Assembly: GCA_905182495.1 (NCBI GenBank)
Contig: CAJJBU010000025.1
Location: forward strand, 23,699-87,698
Direction of reading: 5' to 3'
DNA from: Flavobacteriales bacterium UBA952
GTDB taxonomy: Bacteria; Bacteroidota; Bacteroidia; Flavobacteriales_D; Crocinitomicaceae
Length of the DNA stretch: 64,000 bases
The notes beneath the pieces were generated by a model. It did not search any database, was not told where the DNA came from, and was given only the letters and a program-made list of their open reading frames with translations. Of the stretch, positions 1 through 9,516 are shown one piece after another. The translations under genes and the position numbers were made by a program. Every line of letters starts with the position of its first letter. Position 1 is the first letter of the stretch.

Positions 1-690
1 ATAAAAAGCCATACTGTTTTGGGGCAGTTTTGGTTTGATGTTGCATTAAGCGGATCGGCAGGAAGCAGTTTTTTAACAAACTCTGAAATCTACCAGGATA
101 CAAGGATCGATATTGCCCCCAAAGTTTCTTCTAATTTTAGTTTAAAAATAGGTCTGAATTTCACTGAAACAGAGTCAATTGTTCTAGATGCGGGGGTTTT
201 TAACCGAAATTTCCATCTGATTCAAAAGGATTTACCAAACCAAGGCACACTTGAACAGCATATGAATTTTGGATATTCAGGCTTTAGGTTTCTTCCCATG
301 TATAGACACACCAAAGACGGTTCTTATGTAGAGATCGGTCCTGAATTCGGTAATATAAAGACGCAATACTTTAGAGATGACGCCAATGGACAAATCTCGA
401 ACAATACCTTGTTTGGTTCTAAAAGCCTAAGAGGAGCTATTGGTTTTGGTGGATACTTACTAGGAAATGAACGCGTAACATTAGTTGCTGGAATGCGACT
501 CCTATATGACTTTCAAGATCTTCGATCCGAGGAAGCTCAGCAAGAAAAATTTCCTTACCAAAACTATACAGATCAAAGCAATTCACCTTTTAAGGCTTTT
601 GACATTCAGCTGAGCTTAGAATTAAATGTCTCTCTGGGATTTTTAGTTAGAAGTTCTTGCGGCAGACGTCAATTACTTTTTAAGTGGTAG
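1..690 (+). CDS. outer-membrane beta-barrel protein, 5' end truncated by window edge
   Basis: Frame open from base 1; alternating aromatic/hydrophobic beta-strand pattern; no start codon needed inside the window. Confidence 0.5.
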   Translation: MKSHTVLGQFWFDVALSGSAGSSFLTNSEIYQDTRIDIAPKVSSNFSLKIGLNFTETESIVLDAGVFNRNFHLIQKDLPNQGTLEQHMNFGYSGFRFLPMYRHTKDGSYVEIGPEFGNIKTQYFRDDANGQISNNTLFGSKSLRGAIGFGGYLLGNERVTLVAGMRLLYDFQDLRSEEAQQEKFPYQNYTDQSNSPFKAFDIQLSLELNVSLGFLVRSSCGRRQLLFKW

Positions 691-1995
691 CACACTTCCG
701 TACAAATCGTAATGGTCTGCTTTATTAATTAAGATATTAGAAAAGTCTCCCATTCTAACATATTGATCTTTGGTTGAAACCAAGACTTCATTGTCCACCT
801 CTGGAGAATCAAATTCAGTTCTACCAACAAAAAAGCCACCTTCCGTTTTGTCAAAAAGGACTTTTAGTTCCTGACCAACACGTTTTTGATTTAAATTATA
901 ACTTATTCCGGATTGTAAATCCATAATAGCATCTGCCCTTTCTTTCTTTAAAACAGCCGGTACATCATCCGTAAATTGATAGGCATGTGTATTCTCCTCA
1001 TGTGAATAGGTAAAAATCCCTAAGCGGTCAAATTGAGAACGCGCTACCCAGTCATACATTTCGTTAAAATCTGCTTCCGTTTCACCTGGATACCCTGCAA
1101 TTAAAGTTGTTCTTATGGCAATTCCTGGGACTGACGATCTAATCTTAGCAATTAAATCTTCCGTTTTCTCTCGCGTAATACCTCTGCGCATTGCCTTAAG
1201 CATTTTGGTTGAACCGTGTTGCAAAGGCATATCAAGGTAATTGCATATTTTCGGATTATCTCTCATTACCTCTAAAACATCCATTGGGAATCCTGATGGA
1301 AATGCATAATGTAAACGAATCCATTCTATCCCCTCTACTTCAACTAGCTTTAAAAGCAGCTCGGCAAGTGCTCTTTTTTTATATAAATCCAAGCCATAAT
1401 AAGTAAGGTCTTGGGCTATTAACATCAATTCTTTTACACCTTTAGCTGCCAATGATTTTGCTTGGGCAACCAATTCTTCAATCGGAGTGGACAAATGCTT
1501 ACCTCTCATTAAAGGAATCGCACAAAAAGAGCAAGGACGGTCACATCCCTCTGCAATTTTAAAATAAGCAAAATGATTCGGGGTTGTTAACAAACGTTCC
1601 CCCACTAACTCATGCTTATAGTCAGCCTTGAGTGTTTTTAATAATCTCGGGAGTTCTCTCGTGCCAAAAAAAGCATCTACCTCTGGTATTTCTTTCTCTA
1701 AGTCCTCTTTATACCTTTCAGACAAACACCCCGTAACATAAACCCTGTCTACAGCTCCCTCTTTTTTCGCGTCAGCATATCTTAAAATTGTATCAATAGA
1801 TTCCTGCTTTGCATTATCGATAAAGCCACAAGTATTAATAATTACAATTTCAGAATCATCTACTTTAGATTCATGAGAAACCTCAAATTCATTTGCTTTA
1901 AGCTGTGCCATCAATACCTCTGAATCAAAAATATTTTTAGAGCAGCCAAGGGTTACAACGTTTACCTTATTCTTCTTTATTGTTCTTGTTTTCAT
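673..1995 (-). CDS. rimO: ribosomal protein S12 methylthiotransferase RimO (radical SAM)
   Basis: VTLGCSKNIFDSE N-terminus, INTCGFI, radical-SAM CDRPCSFCAIP motif, C-terminal TRAM-like region. Confidence 0.95.
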   Translation of the reverse strand: MKTRTIKKNKVNVVTLGCSKNIFDSEVLMAQLKANEFEVSHESKVDDSEIVIINTCGFIDNAKQESIDTILRYADAKKEGAVDRVYVTGCLSERYKEDLEKEIPEVDAFFGTRELPRLLKTLKADYKHELVGERLLTTPNHFAYFKIAEGCDRPCSFCAIPLMRGKHLSTPIEELVAQAKSLAAKGVKELMLIAQDLTYYGLDLYKKRALAELLLKLVEVEGIEWIRLHYAFPSGFPMDVLEVMRDNPKICNYLDMPLQHGSTKMLKAMRRGITREKTEDLIAKIRSSVPGIAIRTTLIAGYPGETEADFNEMYDWVARSQFDRLGIFTYSHEENTHAYQFTDDVPAVLKKERADAIMDLQSGISYNLNQKRVGQELKVLFDKTEGGFFVGRTEFDSPEVDNEVLVSTKDQYVRMGDFSNILINKADHYDLYGSVLPLKK

Positions 1996-2034
1996 TTCTT
2001 CGACAAAAATAAGGTACTTTAGTTAAGTACGCCT

Positions 2035-2502
2035 ATGAACCACAAGATTACTTTTTATCTTTTGATTAGCGTCTTTCTCTCAGCATGTTCCAAAATGACG
2101 GTGATTGACCCTTATTTCTTCCAAAATGGAATGGAAGAAATTCATATGAAAGCGATCATAACCCCATCGTTCCCAGAGAGTAAAACATTTAGAATCCTAG
2201 ACGCTCATATAGATGCTAATTTACTATATCTTCAAATCCAATTTAAAGAAGCCTGTTCCGGAGTCGATGATTTCACTTTTAATGGGGGGGAATTGTTTTT
2301 TGATGAAAGGGATATTGCGCATAGAGAGGCCAGGTTATCAATTCCCTTGAACAACGCGGAATGCGATATGGTGAACACAACTAAAATCATTGACATTCGG
2401 GAATTAACTAGTCTGCATCAAAGAGATGCTGAAGTCGTTTTACATATTGGAGGCTGGAGAACGAAAATGACATACGTATATATTCCTCATAAAGACAATT
2501 AA
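2035..2502 (+). CDS. small putative lipoprotein
   Basis: Lipobox-like LISVFLSAC; same layout as the next ORF. Confidence 0.6.
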   Translation: MNHKITFYLLISVFLSACSKMTVIDPYFFQNGMEEIHMKAIITPSFPESKTFRILDAHIDANLLYLQIQFKEACSGVDDFTFNGGELFFDERDIAHREARLSIPLNNAECDMVNTTKIIDIRELTSLHQRDAEVVLHIGGWRTKMTYVYIPHKDN

Positions 2503-2562
2503 TTAGATTAAAGAATCATAGTTTGGTACTATATTTGAATATAATATTTCAAAACAATAAAC

Positions 2563-3051
2563 ATGAAGAACTTACTTTTGTTAATAGGCCTAGCATTAAT
2601 TTCCTGTAAATCTGTTGAGAATACAGGTCACGAAGACTTAAAAGACGAGCATACGAACGAAATTCCTGAAATAAATATGAACAGAGAACATGACCCCATA
2701 TCTGTTAAGGCTATTATTGGTCGAAATGAAGAACAAGCATCTAGTTCTTTACAAATTTTAAAATCACAAATCGAAGGAAATATTTTAACCTTGAAAATCG
2801 GATATTCAGGAGGTTGTGAAAAACATGAATTCAAAGTAATTGGGAATCAGATGATCTCAAAGTCACTTCCACCAATTCGTGCCGTTAAGCTTATTCATGT
2901 GCCAAATGGAGATTCTTGCAGAGAATATATCGAACGGGATTTAATAATCGATTTAACAGACTTAGCCTACAAGATGGTAATAGGGAGTCAAATTAGACTT
3001 CAAATATCAGGAATGGAAAGTGAAGTTCTTTACACCTATTCTTCTAATTAA
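2563..3051 (+). CDS. small putative lipoprotein, apparent paralogue of the upstream gene
   Basis: Lipobox-like GLALISC; SGGCEKHEF and GDSC motifs. Confidence 0.6.
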   Translation: MKNLLLLIGLALISCKSVENTGHEDLKDEHTNEIPEINMNREHDPISVKAIIGRNEEQASSSLQILKSQIEGNILTLKIGYSGGCEKHEFKVIGNQMISKSLPPIRAVKLIHVPNGDSCREYIERDLIIDLTDLAYKMVIGSQIRLQISGMESEVLYTYSSN

Positions 3052-3058
3052 TTATAGA

Positions 3059-3694
3059 ATGCAAAGAAAGAAATTACTTTCCGACAACATTCCTATTTTC
3101 ATCACGGGAACTGGAACAGATGTGGGTAAAACTATCGTTTCTTCTATTTTATGTGAATGGCTTAAAGCAGACTACTGGAAACCTATTCAATCGGGTGACC
3201 CGCAGGGAGGTGACCGAATTACAATAGAAAGCTTGGTGCGTCACACAGGCTTTACAGCACACCCTGAATCGTTTAAGTTTCAGGCGCCATTATCACCACA
3301 TGCAGCCGCAAAAATGGAGCAAGTTTCTATCGATCTAAATATGATAAAAATACCAGATACGAATCGGCCTTTAATTATTGAAGGAGCCGGCGGGTTGTTG
3401 GTCCCCATAAACTATGAGAACCAAACCATTTGTGACCTGATCATTCACCTGGGTGCAAAAACGATTGTTGTTGTTAAAGAATACCTGGGAAACATTAACC
3501 ATACTCTTTTAACCATAGAACATCTTAAAAGAAATCAAGTCAAAATAGCAGGTCTTGTTTTTGTCGGGGAAGAGCTACCACATACCTGGGAAATTGTTTC
3601 AGAGGCAACTGGACTCCCCCTACTCTTTCGAGTACCTATATTTCCTTCAATAGATAGCGATACTATACTTAACTTCGCAAATAAAATCAGCTAA
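3059..3694 (+). CDS. bioD: dethiobiotin synthase
   Basis: FITGTGTDVGKTIVSS P-loop, KPIQSGDPQ, EGAGGLLVPI. Confidence 0.93.
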   Translation: MQRKKLLSDNIPIFITGTGTDVGKTIVSSILCEWLKADYWKPIQSGDPQGGDRITIESLVRHTGFTAHPESFKFQAPLSPHAAAKMEQVSIDLNMIKIPDTNRPLIIEGAGGLLVPINYENQTICDLIIHLGAKTIVVVKEYLGNINHTLLTIEHLKRNQVKIAGLVFVGEELPHTWEIVSEATGLPLLFRVPIFPSIDSDTILNFANKIS

Positions 3695-3710
3695 CTTAAG
3701 ATTATTCTAT

Positions 3711-4973
3711 ATGAGTCTTGAAGACGATAAAAAGCACATTTGGCATCCACTCACGCAGCATCAACTCCACCCCAATCATTTATTGATTAAAAAAGCAAAA
3801 GGAGCATTACTTTATGATGATAACGGCAACGAATACATTGACGCGATTGCCTCTTGGTACACCTGTATGTATGGCCATTGCAACCCCTACATCACTTCTA
3901 TGGTGTCTAAACAAATGCAGAATCTAGACCATGTCGTTTTTACTGGATTCACACATGAACCTGCCATAAACCTGGCAAAATCATTGATTCAAATCCTACC
4001 CCAAAATCAAGATAAATTATTTTTCTCCGACAACGGATCCACCTCAGTTGATGTTGCCATCAAAATGGCACTTCAATATCATTATAACAAGGGAGATAAA
4101 AGAAGTAAAATTATTGCCTTTGAAGATGGTTTCCACGGAGATACGTTTGGAGCGATGTCGGTTTCAGATCTTTCCATTTATAATGGGCCATTCGAAGACT
4201 TTTTTCTTGATGTCGAAAGAATACCAGTGCCTAATGAAAATAATCTCGAAGCCATCAAAAAGAGATTCCTCGATTTGACAAGTAAAAACAAAATCGCAGC
4301 TTTCATATACGAGCCTTTAGTTCAAGGTGCGGCCGCTATGAAAATGCACAAATCAGAACACTTAGATTCTCTTCTAAGAATAGCGAAAGAAAACCAAATC
4401 ATTACGATTGCCGATGAAGTCATGACTGGCTTTGGTAAAACAGGAAAGAATTTTGCATCCGAACACATGTCTCAGCTTCCCGATATCATGTGCTTGTCAA
4501 AGTCATTAACTGGAGGGCTTGTGCCCATGGCAATAACCAGTTGTAACAAAGAAATCTATAATGCCTTTTTAAGCTCAAAAATGGAAAAAGGGTTCTTCCA
4601 TGGACATACCTACTCTGCAAATCCAACTTCGTGTACGGCTGCATTAGCGAGCTTGCAACTATTGCTATCTGTTGATATTCAGAAGAACATAAAGATGGTC
4701 ATTACTTCACATCAAGAATTTAATGCTAAAATAAAAAACCATCCGAAGGTTAAAAGCACAAGACAACAAGGAGTTATTTTTGCCTTAGATCTAAATATTG
4801 AAACAGATCGATATGGGGATCTCAGGTACAAACTCTTTGATTTCTTTATGGGTAAAGGAATCTATCTAAGGCCTTTGGGTAATACGATATATATTCTTGC
4901 TCCTTTTATTGTTTCAAAGGCGCAACTGCAAAAGATTTATACGGTAATTGAAGAAAGCTTCGATATCATCTAA
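3711..4973 (+). CDS. bioA: adenosylmethionine-8-amino-7-oxononanoate aminotransferase
   Basis: HIWHPLTQH N-terminus, IADEVMTGFGKTG, SKSLTGG PLP-lysine; adjacent to bioD. Confidence 0.94.
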   Translation: MSLEDDKKHIWHPLTQHQLHPNHLLIKKAKGALLYDDNGNEYIDAIASWYTCMYGHCNPYITSMVSKQMQNLDHVVFTGFTHEPAINLAKSLIQILPQNQDKLFFSDNGSTSVDVAIKMALQYHYNKGDKRSKIIAFEDGFHGDTFGAMSVSDLSIYNGPFEDFFLDVERIPVPNENNLEAIKKRFLDLTSKNKIAAFIYEPLVQGAAAMKMHKSEHLDSLLRIAKENQIITIADEVMTGFGKTGKNFASEHMSQLPDIMCLSKSLTGGLVPMAITSCNKEIYNAFLSSKMEKGFFHGHTYSANPTSCTAALASLQLLLSVDIQKNIKMVITSHQEFNAKIKNHPKVKSTRQQGVIFALDLNIETDRYGDLRYKLFDFFMGKGIYLRPLGNTIYILAPFIVSKAQLQKIYTVIEESFDII

Positions 4974-5006
4974 TCCGTAATTGGCTCGATAAAAATAAAT
5001 AAGATT

Positions 5007-5576
5007 ATGGATTCAAAATACTGGAGTTTACGCTATCAGAAAAGACAAACAGGATGGGATATTGGAGAAGTGTCAAAACCTTTACTAACGCTATTTAGCC
5101 AATTAAATAAAAAAGATAAAATTCTTATCCCTGGGTGCGGAAATGCCTATGAAGCTGAGTACCTGTTTGAAGCTGGTTTCCAAAACATCCACATTATGGA
5201 TATTGCTCTAGAGCCCCTAAAGACTTTTAAAGAAAGGAATAAAACATTTCCTTCCCAACAGATTATTCATGATGATTTCTTCACTCATCATGATAAGTAT
5301 GATGCAATTATTGAACAAACTTTCTTTTGTGCAATCCAACCTGAATTGCGAAGGAATTATGTGGAAACGAGCTATAATCTACTTCATGAGAACGGAGTTC
5401 TTATTGGCGTTCTTTTTAATAGGGATTTCGAAGACGGCCCCCCATTTGGCGGGTCATCAAAGGAGTATATGGATTTATTCGGAGGGAAATTCGGTACTGT
5501 TATAATCGAAGAATGTAAGGAGTCTATAAACTCTAGATTAGGGTCAGAAGTGTTTATTCAATGTCGGAAAAAGTAA
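5007..5576 (+). CDS. TPMT-like SAM-dependent methyltransferase
   Basis: YWSLRYQKRQTGWDIGEVS...ILIPGCGNAYEAEYL motif of the thiopurine methyltransferase-like family. Confidence 0.8.
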   Translation: MDSKYWSLRYQKRQTGWDIGEVSKPLLTLFSQLNKKDKILIPGCGNAYEAEYLFEAGFQNIHIMDIALEPLKTFKERNKTFPSQQIIHDDFFTHHDKYDAIIEQTFFCAIQPELRRNYVETSYNLLHENGVLIGVLFNRDFEDGPPFGGSSKEYMDLFGGKFGTVIIEECKESINSRLGSEVFIQCRKK

Positions 5577-5597
5577 GCGCTTAAAAAGACCTCGCGT

Positions 5598-6461
5598 TTA
5601 AACCAACTGATTTTTTAAGATGTATTGAATATGATAATTCACCAAATTATCCACTGGCTTGGCGATAATAGACTGAATGTCTATACCCAATTCCTGGGCC
5701 GCAGTTTTTAATTCATTTTCTAACAAGGCTGATAGTGAACCCACAAAATGTACAGGTGTCTCTATATAATTCTCGTAACAACACACGTGAACTTCCATAA
5801 ATTGCTTTAACCCCTTAATAATCGTTTCATTGAAAAACGCATGATCCTTATGCTTTACTATAAAGGGCATGAAGGATGCTATAAAGACATTTGCGCTATC
5901 CCGTTGGTATACATTTGAAACGATCTCGGCCTCACTTATGTCAAAGGTTTTAACAAAATCATTATGAATCTCTTCTGGAAGTTTATGATATAAAAAATTA
6001 CTCAATAAGAATTTACCAAAAAAACTACCACTCCCCTCATCGCCTAAAACATAACCTAGAGCAGGTACGACCTCAGTCAAGTCTTGACCATCATAGTAGC
6101 ATGAATTTGATCCTGTACCAATAATACATGAGATACCTGGCCGACCATCGTAGGTAGCATATGCACAAGCCAAAAGATCGTGTTCCACAAACACCTCCGC
6201 ATTTTGAAATATAGAAGATAAGCCATCACTTATCTCCTTGTTTAACTTATCACTAGAACAACCTGCACCGTAGAAGAAAACCTTAGTTACATCGTTTTCT
6301 TTTGACATTATACCTTTGTTTTTTCGTATTTCAGAAGCAACTACTTCAGCGCTATGGAAATATGGATTAAAGCCAATGGTTTTGTAAAAAGTTTGTTTAG
6401 ATTTGTTGTCAACTAGGACCCAGTCACTTTTCGTTGAACCACTTTCAATGATAAAAATCAT
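5598..6461 (-). CDS. BadF/BadG-type (N-acetylglucosamine kinase-like) ATPase
   Basis: MIFIIESGSTKSDWVLVD phosphate-1 motif, IIGTGSNSCYYDG, ALGYVLGDEGSGSFFGK; start chosen at the internal Met. Confidence 0.85.
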   Translation of the reverse strand: MIFIIESGSTKSDWVLVDNKSKQTFYKTIGFNPYFHSAEVVASEIRKNKGIMSKENDVTKVFFYGAGCSSDKLNKEISDGLSSIFQNAEVFVEHDLLACAYATYDGRPGISCIIGTGSNSCYYDGQDLTEVVPALGYVLGDEGSGSFFGKFLLSNFLYHKLPEEIHNDFVKTFDISEAEIVSNVYQRDSANVFIASFMPFIVKHKDHAFFNETIIKGLKQFMEVHVCCYENYIETPVHFVGSLSALLENELKTAAQELGIDIQSIIAKPVDNLVNYHIQYILKNQLV

Positions 6462-6529
6462 ACTAAATTGTTTTTTAAAGCTGTGTGTCTTTAGAACACT
6501 TTCAAATATAATACATTTAATATAAAGAC

Positions 6530-7288
6530 GTGAATTCCGAACCAAAAAAGACTAAAAAAGAACTTAACCCTAACGTTTCTGTTGACTGCGTTATTTTTGG
6601 ATTTGACCTTAACCAACTCTATGTATTACTTATAGATAGCGGAAACACAGAGGGTTACCAACAATCTAGGATGGCCGTGCCAGGAGATTTGATTTTTGAT
6701 ACTGAAAATCTTGATGAAGCAGCAAGAAGAGTTCTAAAAGAATTGACAGGAATAGAGAACATTTACCTTGAGCAAATCGGTGCATTCGGGGATCCAAACA
6801 GGATCGGCAAGAAAGAATCTGACAGAAAGTGGTTAGAATCTATTCGAGCGCAACCTGAAGCACGTGTGATCACAGTGGCCTATTATTCTTTAGTGAAAAT
6901 GCCGAACTTCAATCCGAAAGCATCGTCATTTGCAAAAAGTGCGGGTTGGGCACCGATAACGGAAATAAATGATCTAGCCTTTGACCATTACGAAATACTT
7001 GAGTCTGCTTTAGAACAACTTAAGCGAAAAATAAAAATTCAACCCATTGGTTTCAATTTATTACCGGAAAAATTCACCCTAAGTCAGCTTCATAAGTTAT
7101 ATGAATGCATCCTTGGTAAAGACTTAGACAAACGTAATTTCAGAAGAAAAATATTAAATCTAGACATACTAACCAATCTTGAGGAAAAGCAGATTGGTGT
7201 GCCTCACAAGCCTTCTCAACTGTTCAAATTCAACGAAGAGAATTACGAAAAACTATCCCTAGAGGGATTCGATAATTTCGGGTTTTAA
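6530..7288 (+). CDS. NUDIX-domain protein with C-terminal winged-helix region (NrtR/AraR-like regulator)
   Basis: N-terminal NUDIX fold (VDCVIFGFDLNQLYVLLI...), C-terminal FTLSQLHKLYECILGKDLDKRNFRRKIL winged-helix segment; GTG start. Confidence 0.8.
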   Translation: MNSEPKKTKKELNPNVSVDCVIFGFDLNQLYVLLIDSGNTEGYQQSRMAVPGDLIFDTENLDEAARRVLKELTGIENIYLEQIGAFGDPNRIGKKESDRKWLESIRAQPEARVITVAYYSLVKMPNFNPKASSFAKSAGWAPITEINDLAFDHYEILESALEQLKRKIKIQPIGFNLLPEKFTLSQLHKLYECILGKDLDKRNFRRKILNLDILTNLEEKQIGVPHKPSQLFKFNEENYEKLSLEGFDNFGF

Positions 7289-7339
7289 AACCTGAATAAC
7301 TTTCGTTATATTTGTTAAGCAAGTTACCACCTGTAACTT

Positions 7340-7867
7340 TTGCACTATTCAATTTGTATTAACTGTAAATGCACCTCTTTGAAAAAGCATGAATACAACA
7401 CGATTATTGATGAGCTAAGTGCTCCTTTATATCGTTATGCCTTTCACTTCCTAAGAAATAAGGAAGATGCGAAAGACATTATTCAAGATGTTTTTGAAAA
7501 ACTGTGGATTAACAGAAAAATGATTGATTTGAACAGAGTGAAACCCTGGCTTTACCGTTGTGCGCACAATGCCATGGTGAATTTTATTGCGAAAAATTCA
7601 CGCACACGCTATATGGACAGCCAAGATTTACCAGTTTTCTCGACGCCATTTGATTCTAGTTTTGAATCAAATCAGGTTGTTGAGCGAATGGTAAACATTC
7701 TCCCTTCAACTCAAAAGAGCATTATTCTGTTAAGAGACATTGAAGGATACACCTACAATGAGATCGGTCAAATCTTAGATTTGACGGCATCTCAAGTCAA
7801 GGTTTATCTCTTTAGGGCGCGAATGAAACTTAAAAAACAGTTAATTGGATTGAATAAGCTTGCATGA
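7340..7867 (+). CDS. ECF-family RNA polymerase sigma factor
   Basis: Sigma-70 region 2 (APLYRYAFHFLRNKEDAKDIIQDVFEKLW) and region 4 (LRDIEGYTYNEIGQILDLTASQVKVYLFRARMKLKK); exact start uncertain. Confidence 0.93.
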   Translation: MHYSICINCKCTSLKKHEYNTIIDELSAPLYRYAFHFLRNKEDAKDIIQDVFEKLWINRKMIDLNRVKPWLYRCAHNAMVNFIAKNSRTRYMDSQDLPVFSTPFDSSFESNQVVERMVNILPSTQKSIILLRDIEGYTYNEIGQILDLTASQVKVYLFRARMKLKKQLIGLNKLA

Positions 7868-9513
7868 CGTCACCAAATTTTGAGAACATAGATTTATGGC
7901 TATTCGATTATATCGAAGGCAACCTGAGTACTTATCAAAAAGAGCTACTGGAAGGCTATTTACTCAACCATCCTGAGCTAGAGGTTGATCTAGATTCATG
8001 GAAAATGTCCACGCTCCCTCTTTCAGATAATTTTGTGAATGACATTCATATTAACAAGAAAAAAGAGAATAGATATGCCTATTACTTTACGACATTTTTA
8101 GGAGCCGCGATTATTTTATTAATCGGTCAAAGTGACCATTTACAGTTTACAATAAACGATACGGAAAGTAAAATCTACCAATCGAATAATAAACAAGACT
8201 TCACAGATAACGTAACACCTTTTACTATTATCGGTACCTCTACCCCATCTAAAAACAAGACCTCAAGCCCCCTAGAACATAAAGGAAACCATAACAATAT
8301 AATTCATCAAGATGTAATTCCAATATACATTGCAGTTGCGAACGAAGAAGTAACAGGAGAAAATAATATGACTTTTGCAGAAGGAACTCAACTTTTTGCG
8401 TCAGGCAATCATTTAATCTCTATTCAATTATCACCTATTAAATTACCATATCAGTCTACAGGACAACTTTCTTTTAAGAATTCAGAATTTATTGACTTAG
8501 CCTTTACAGATGAAAGAAAAATAAAAAAAGAACATTCGCTAAGTGGTTTCATGCTGAAAACAAAAGAAATATTTAATAAGCTTGATCGCGTATTATCGAA
8601 AAGCATAGCACTTAGCAACTATCGCGACCACTACTACATGATACCAGGGATTTCATCCTCTAATGCCCACCTTAGCTCTACAGGATCTGTTTCACAAACG
8701 AGGTTTTTTTCTACTTCTCGGGTACGGTGGTTGGAAAGTGAACAGCAAAAGCTATCACAAGAATTTACCATAGATGGTTATGCAAGATCCATAAAGTCAG
8801 GGATTGGTGCTCAAGTGAGCTATGATACATATGCTGGCGGTACAATAAAAGACTGGAATGCTGCTCTTACTTTTTCACCTAAAATTGCACTTTCAAGAAA
8901 TATATCCCTTGAACCCGTGGCTAAACTTAAAATCGGAAACAAAATTTTAAATGCAGAAAAGGTAAATAACAACAGCGTATCATTATTCAATAGCGCATCT
9001 CCCCAAATCTTTTCATTCGACACAACTCAAGAAATTGGTAGGAAATTATGGTATCGTGACTTAGATGCTGGAGCTACCTTGAATACTAAAGTGTTTTACG
9101 TGGGCTTTCAAGCTGAAAACATTCTTAATCATGTGGAAAATTTATACCAAAATGAACAAAACTCAAATTACAGAATCCCTACAACCTACTCGGTATTTGC
9201 TGGGACACAATACGTTTCCAGAAATGAAAAAATCAGCTTTCATCCGTATTTATATTTCAGATCAAGTGAAAAAATAAATTCTTATTATGCTGGGTTCTCA
9301 TTCGATCTAGACAAACTGTTTATTGGTGGTTCCTATGGTTCGGCTGAACAATACTCTGCTTCGATTGGATTATCATTGGATCAATTCGCAGTTCTCCTTC
9401 AATCAACAAGAGCTTATCAGCCAATATTAAATCAACAACTTTTCACACATCAACTCACCTTGCGATTCAATACTCCAATGAGCAAGAAAACTAGAAGATA
9501 TATAACATTATAA
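7864..9513 (+). CDS. putative anti-sigma factor fused to a PorP/SprF-like beta-barrel domain
   Basis: ATGA overlap with the ECF sigma stop; N-terminal anti-sigma-like helical segment, single TM (YAYYFTTFLGAAIILLIG), linker, then about 320 residues that align by eye with the downstream PorP/SprF protein. Confidence 0.75.
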   Translation: MTSPNFENIDLWLFDYIEGNLSTYQKELLEGYLLNHPELEVDLDSWKMSTLPLSDNFVNDIHINKKKENRYAYYFTTFLGAAIILLIGQSDHLQFTINDTESKIYQSNNKQDFTDNVTPFTIIGTSTPSKNKTSSPLEHKGNHNNIIHQDVIPIYIAVANEEVTGENNMTFAEGTQLFASGNHLISIQLSPIKLPYQSTGQLSFKNSEFIDLAFTDERKIKKEHSLSGFMLKTKEIFNKLDRVLSKSIALSNYRDHYYMIPGISSSNAHLSSTGSVSQTRFFSTSRVRWLESEQQKLSQEFTIDGYARSIKSGIGAQVSYDTYAGGTIKDWNAALTFSPKIALSRNISLEPVAKLKIGNKILNAEKVNNNSVSLFNSASPQIFSFDTTQEIGRKLWYRDLDAGATLNTKVFYVGFQAENILNHVENLYQNEQNSNYRIPTTYSVFAGTQYVSRNEKISFHPYLYFRSSEKINSYYAGFSFDLDKLFIGGSYGSAEQYSASIGLSLDQFAVLLQSTRAYQPILNQQLFTHQLTLRFNTPMSKKTRRYITL

Positions 9514-9516
9514 ATT

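Noticed and set aside
1209-1406. Antisense ORF in rimO and many other 60-90 aa ORFs opposite or inside clear genes (e.g. 4048..4278, 26627..26995, 33673..33876)
   Set aside because: Shadow ORFs of well-supported coding sequences; no independent support.
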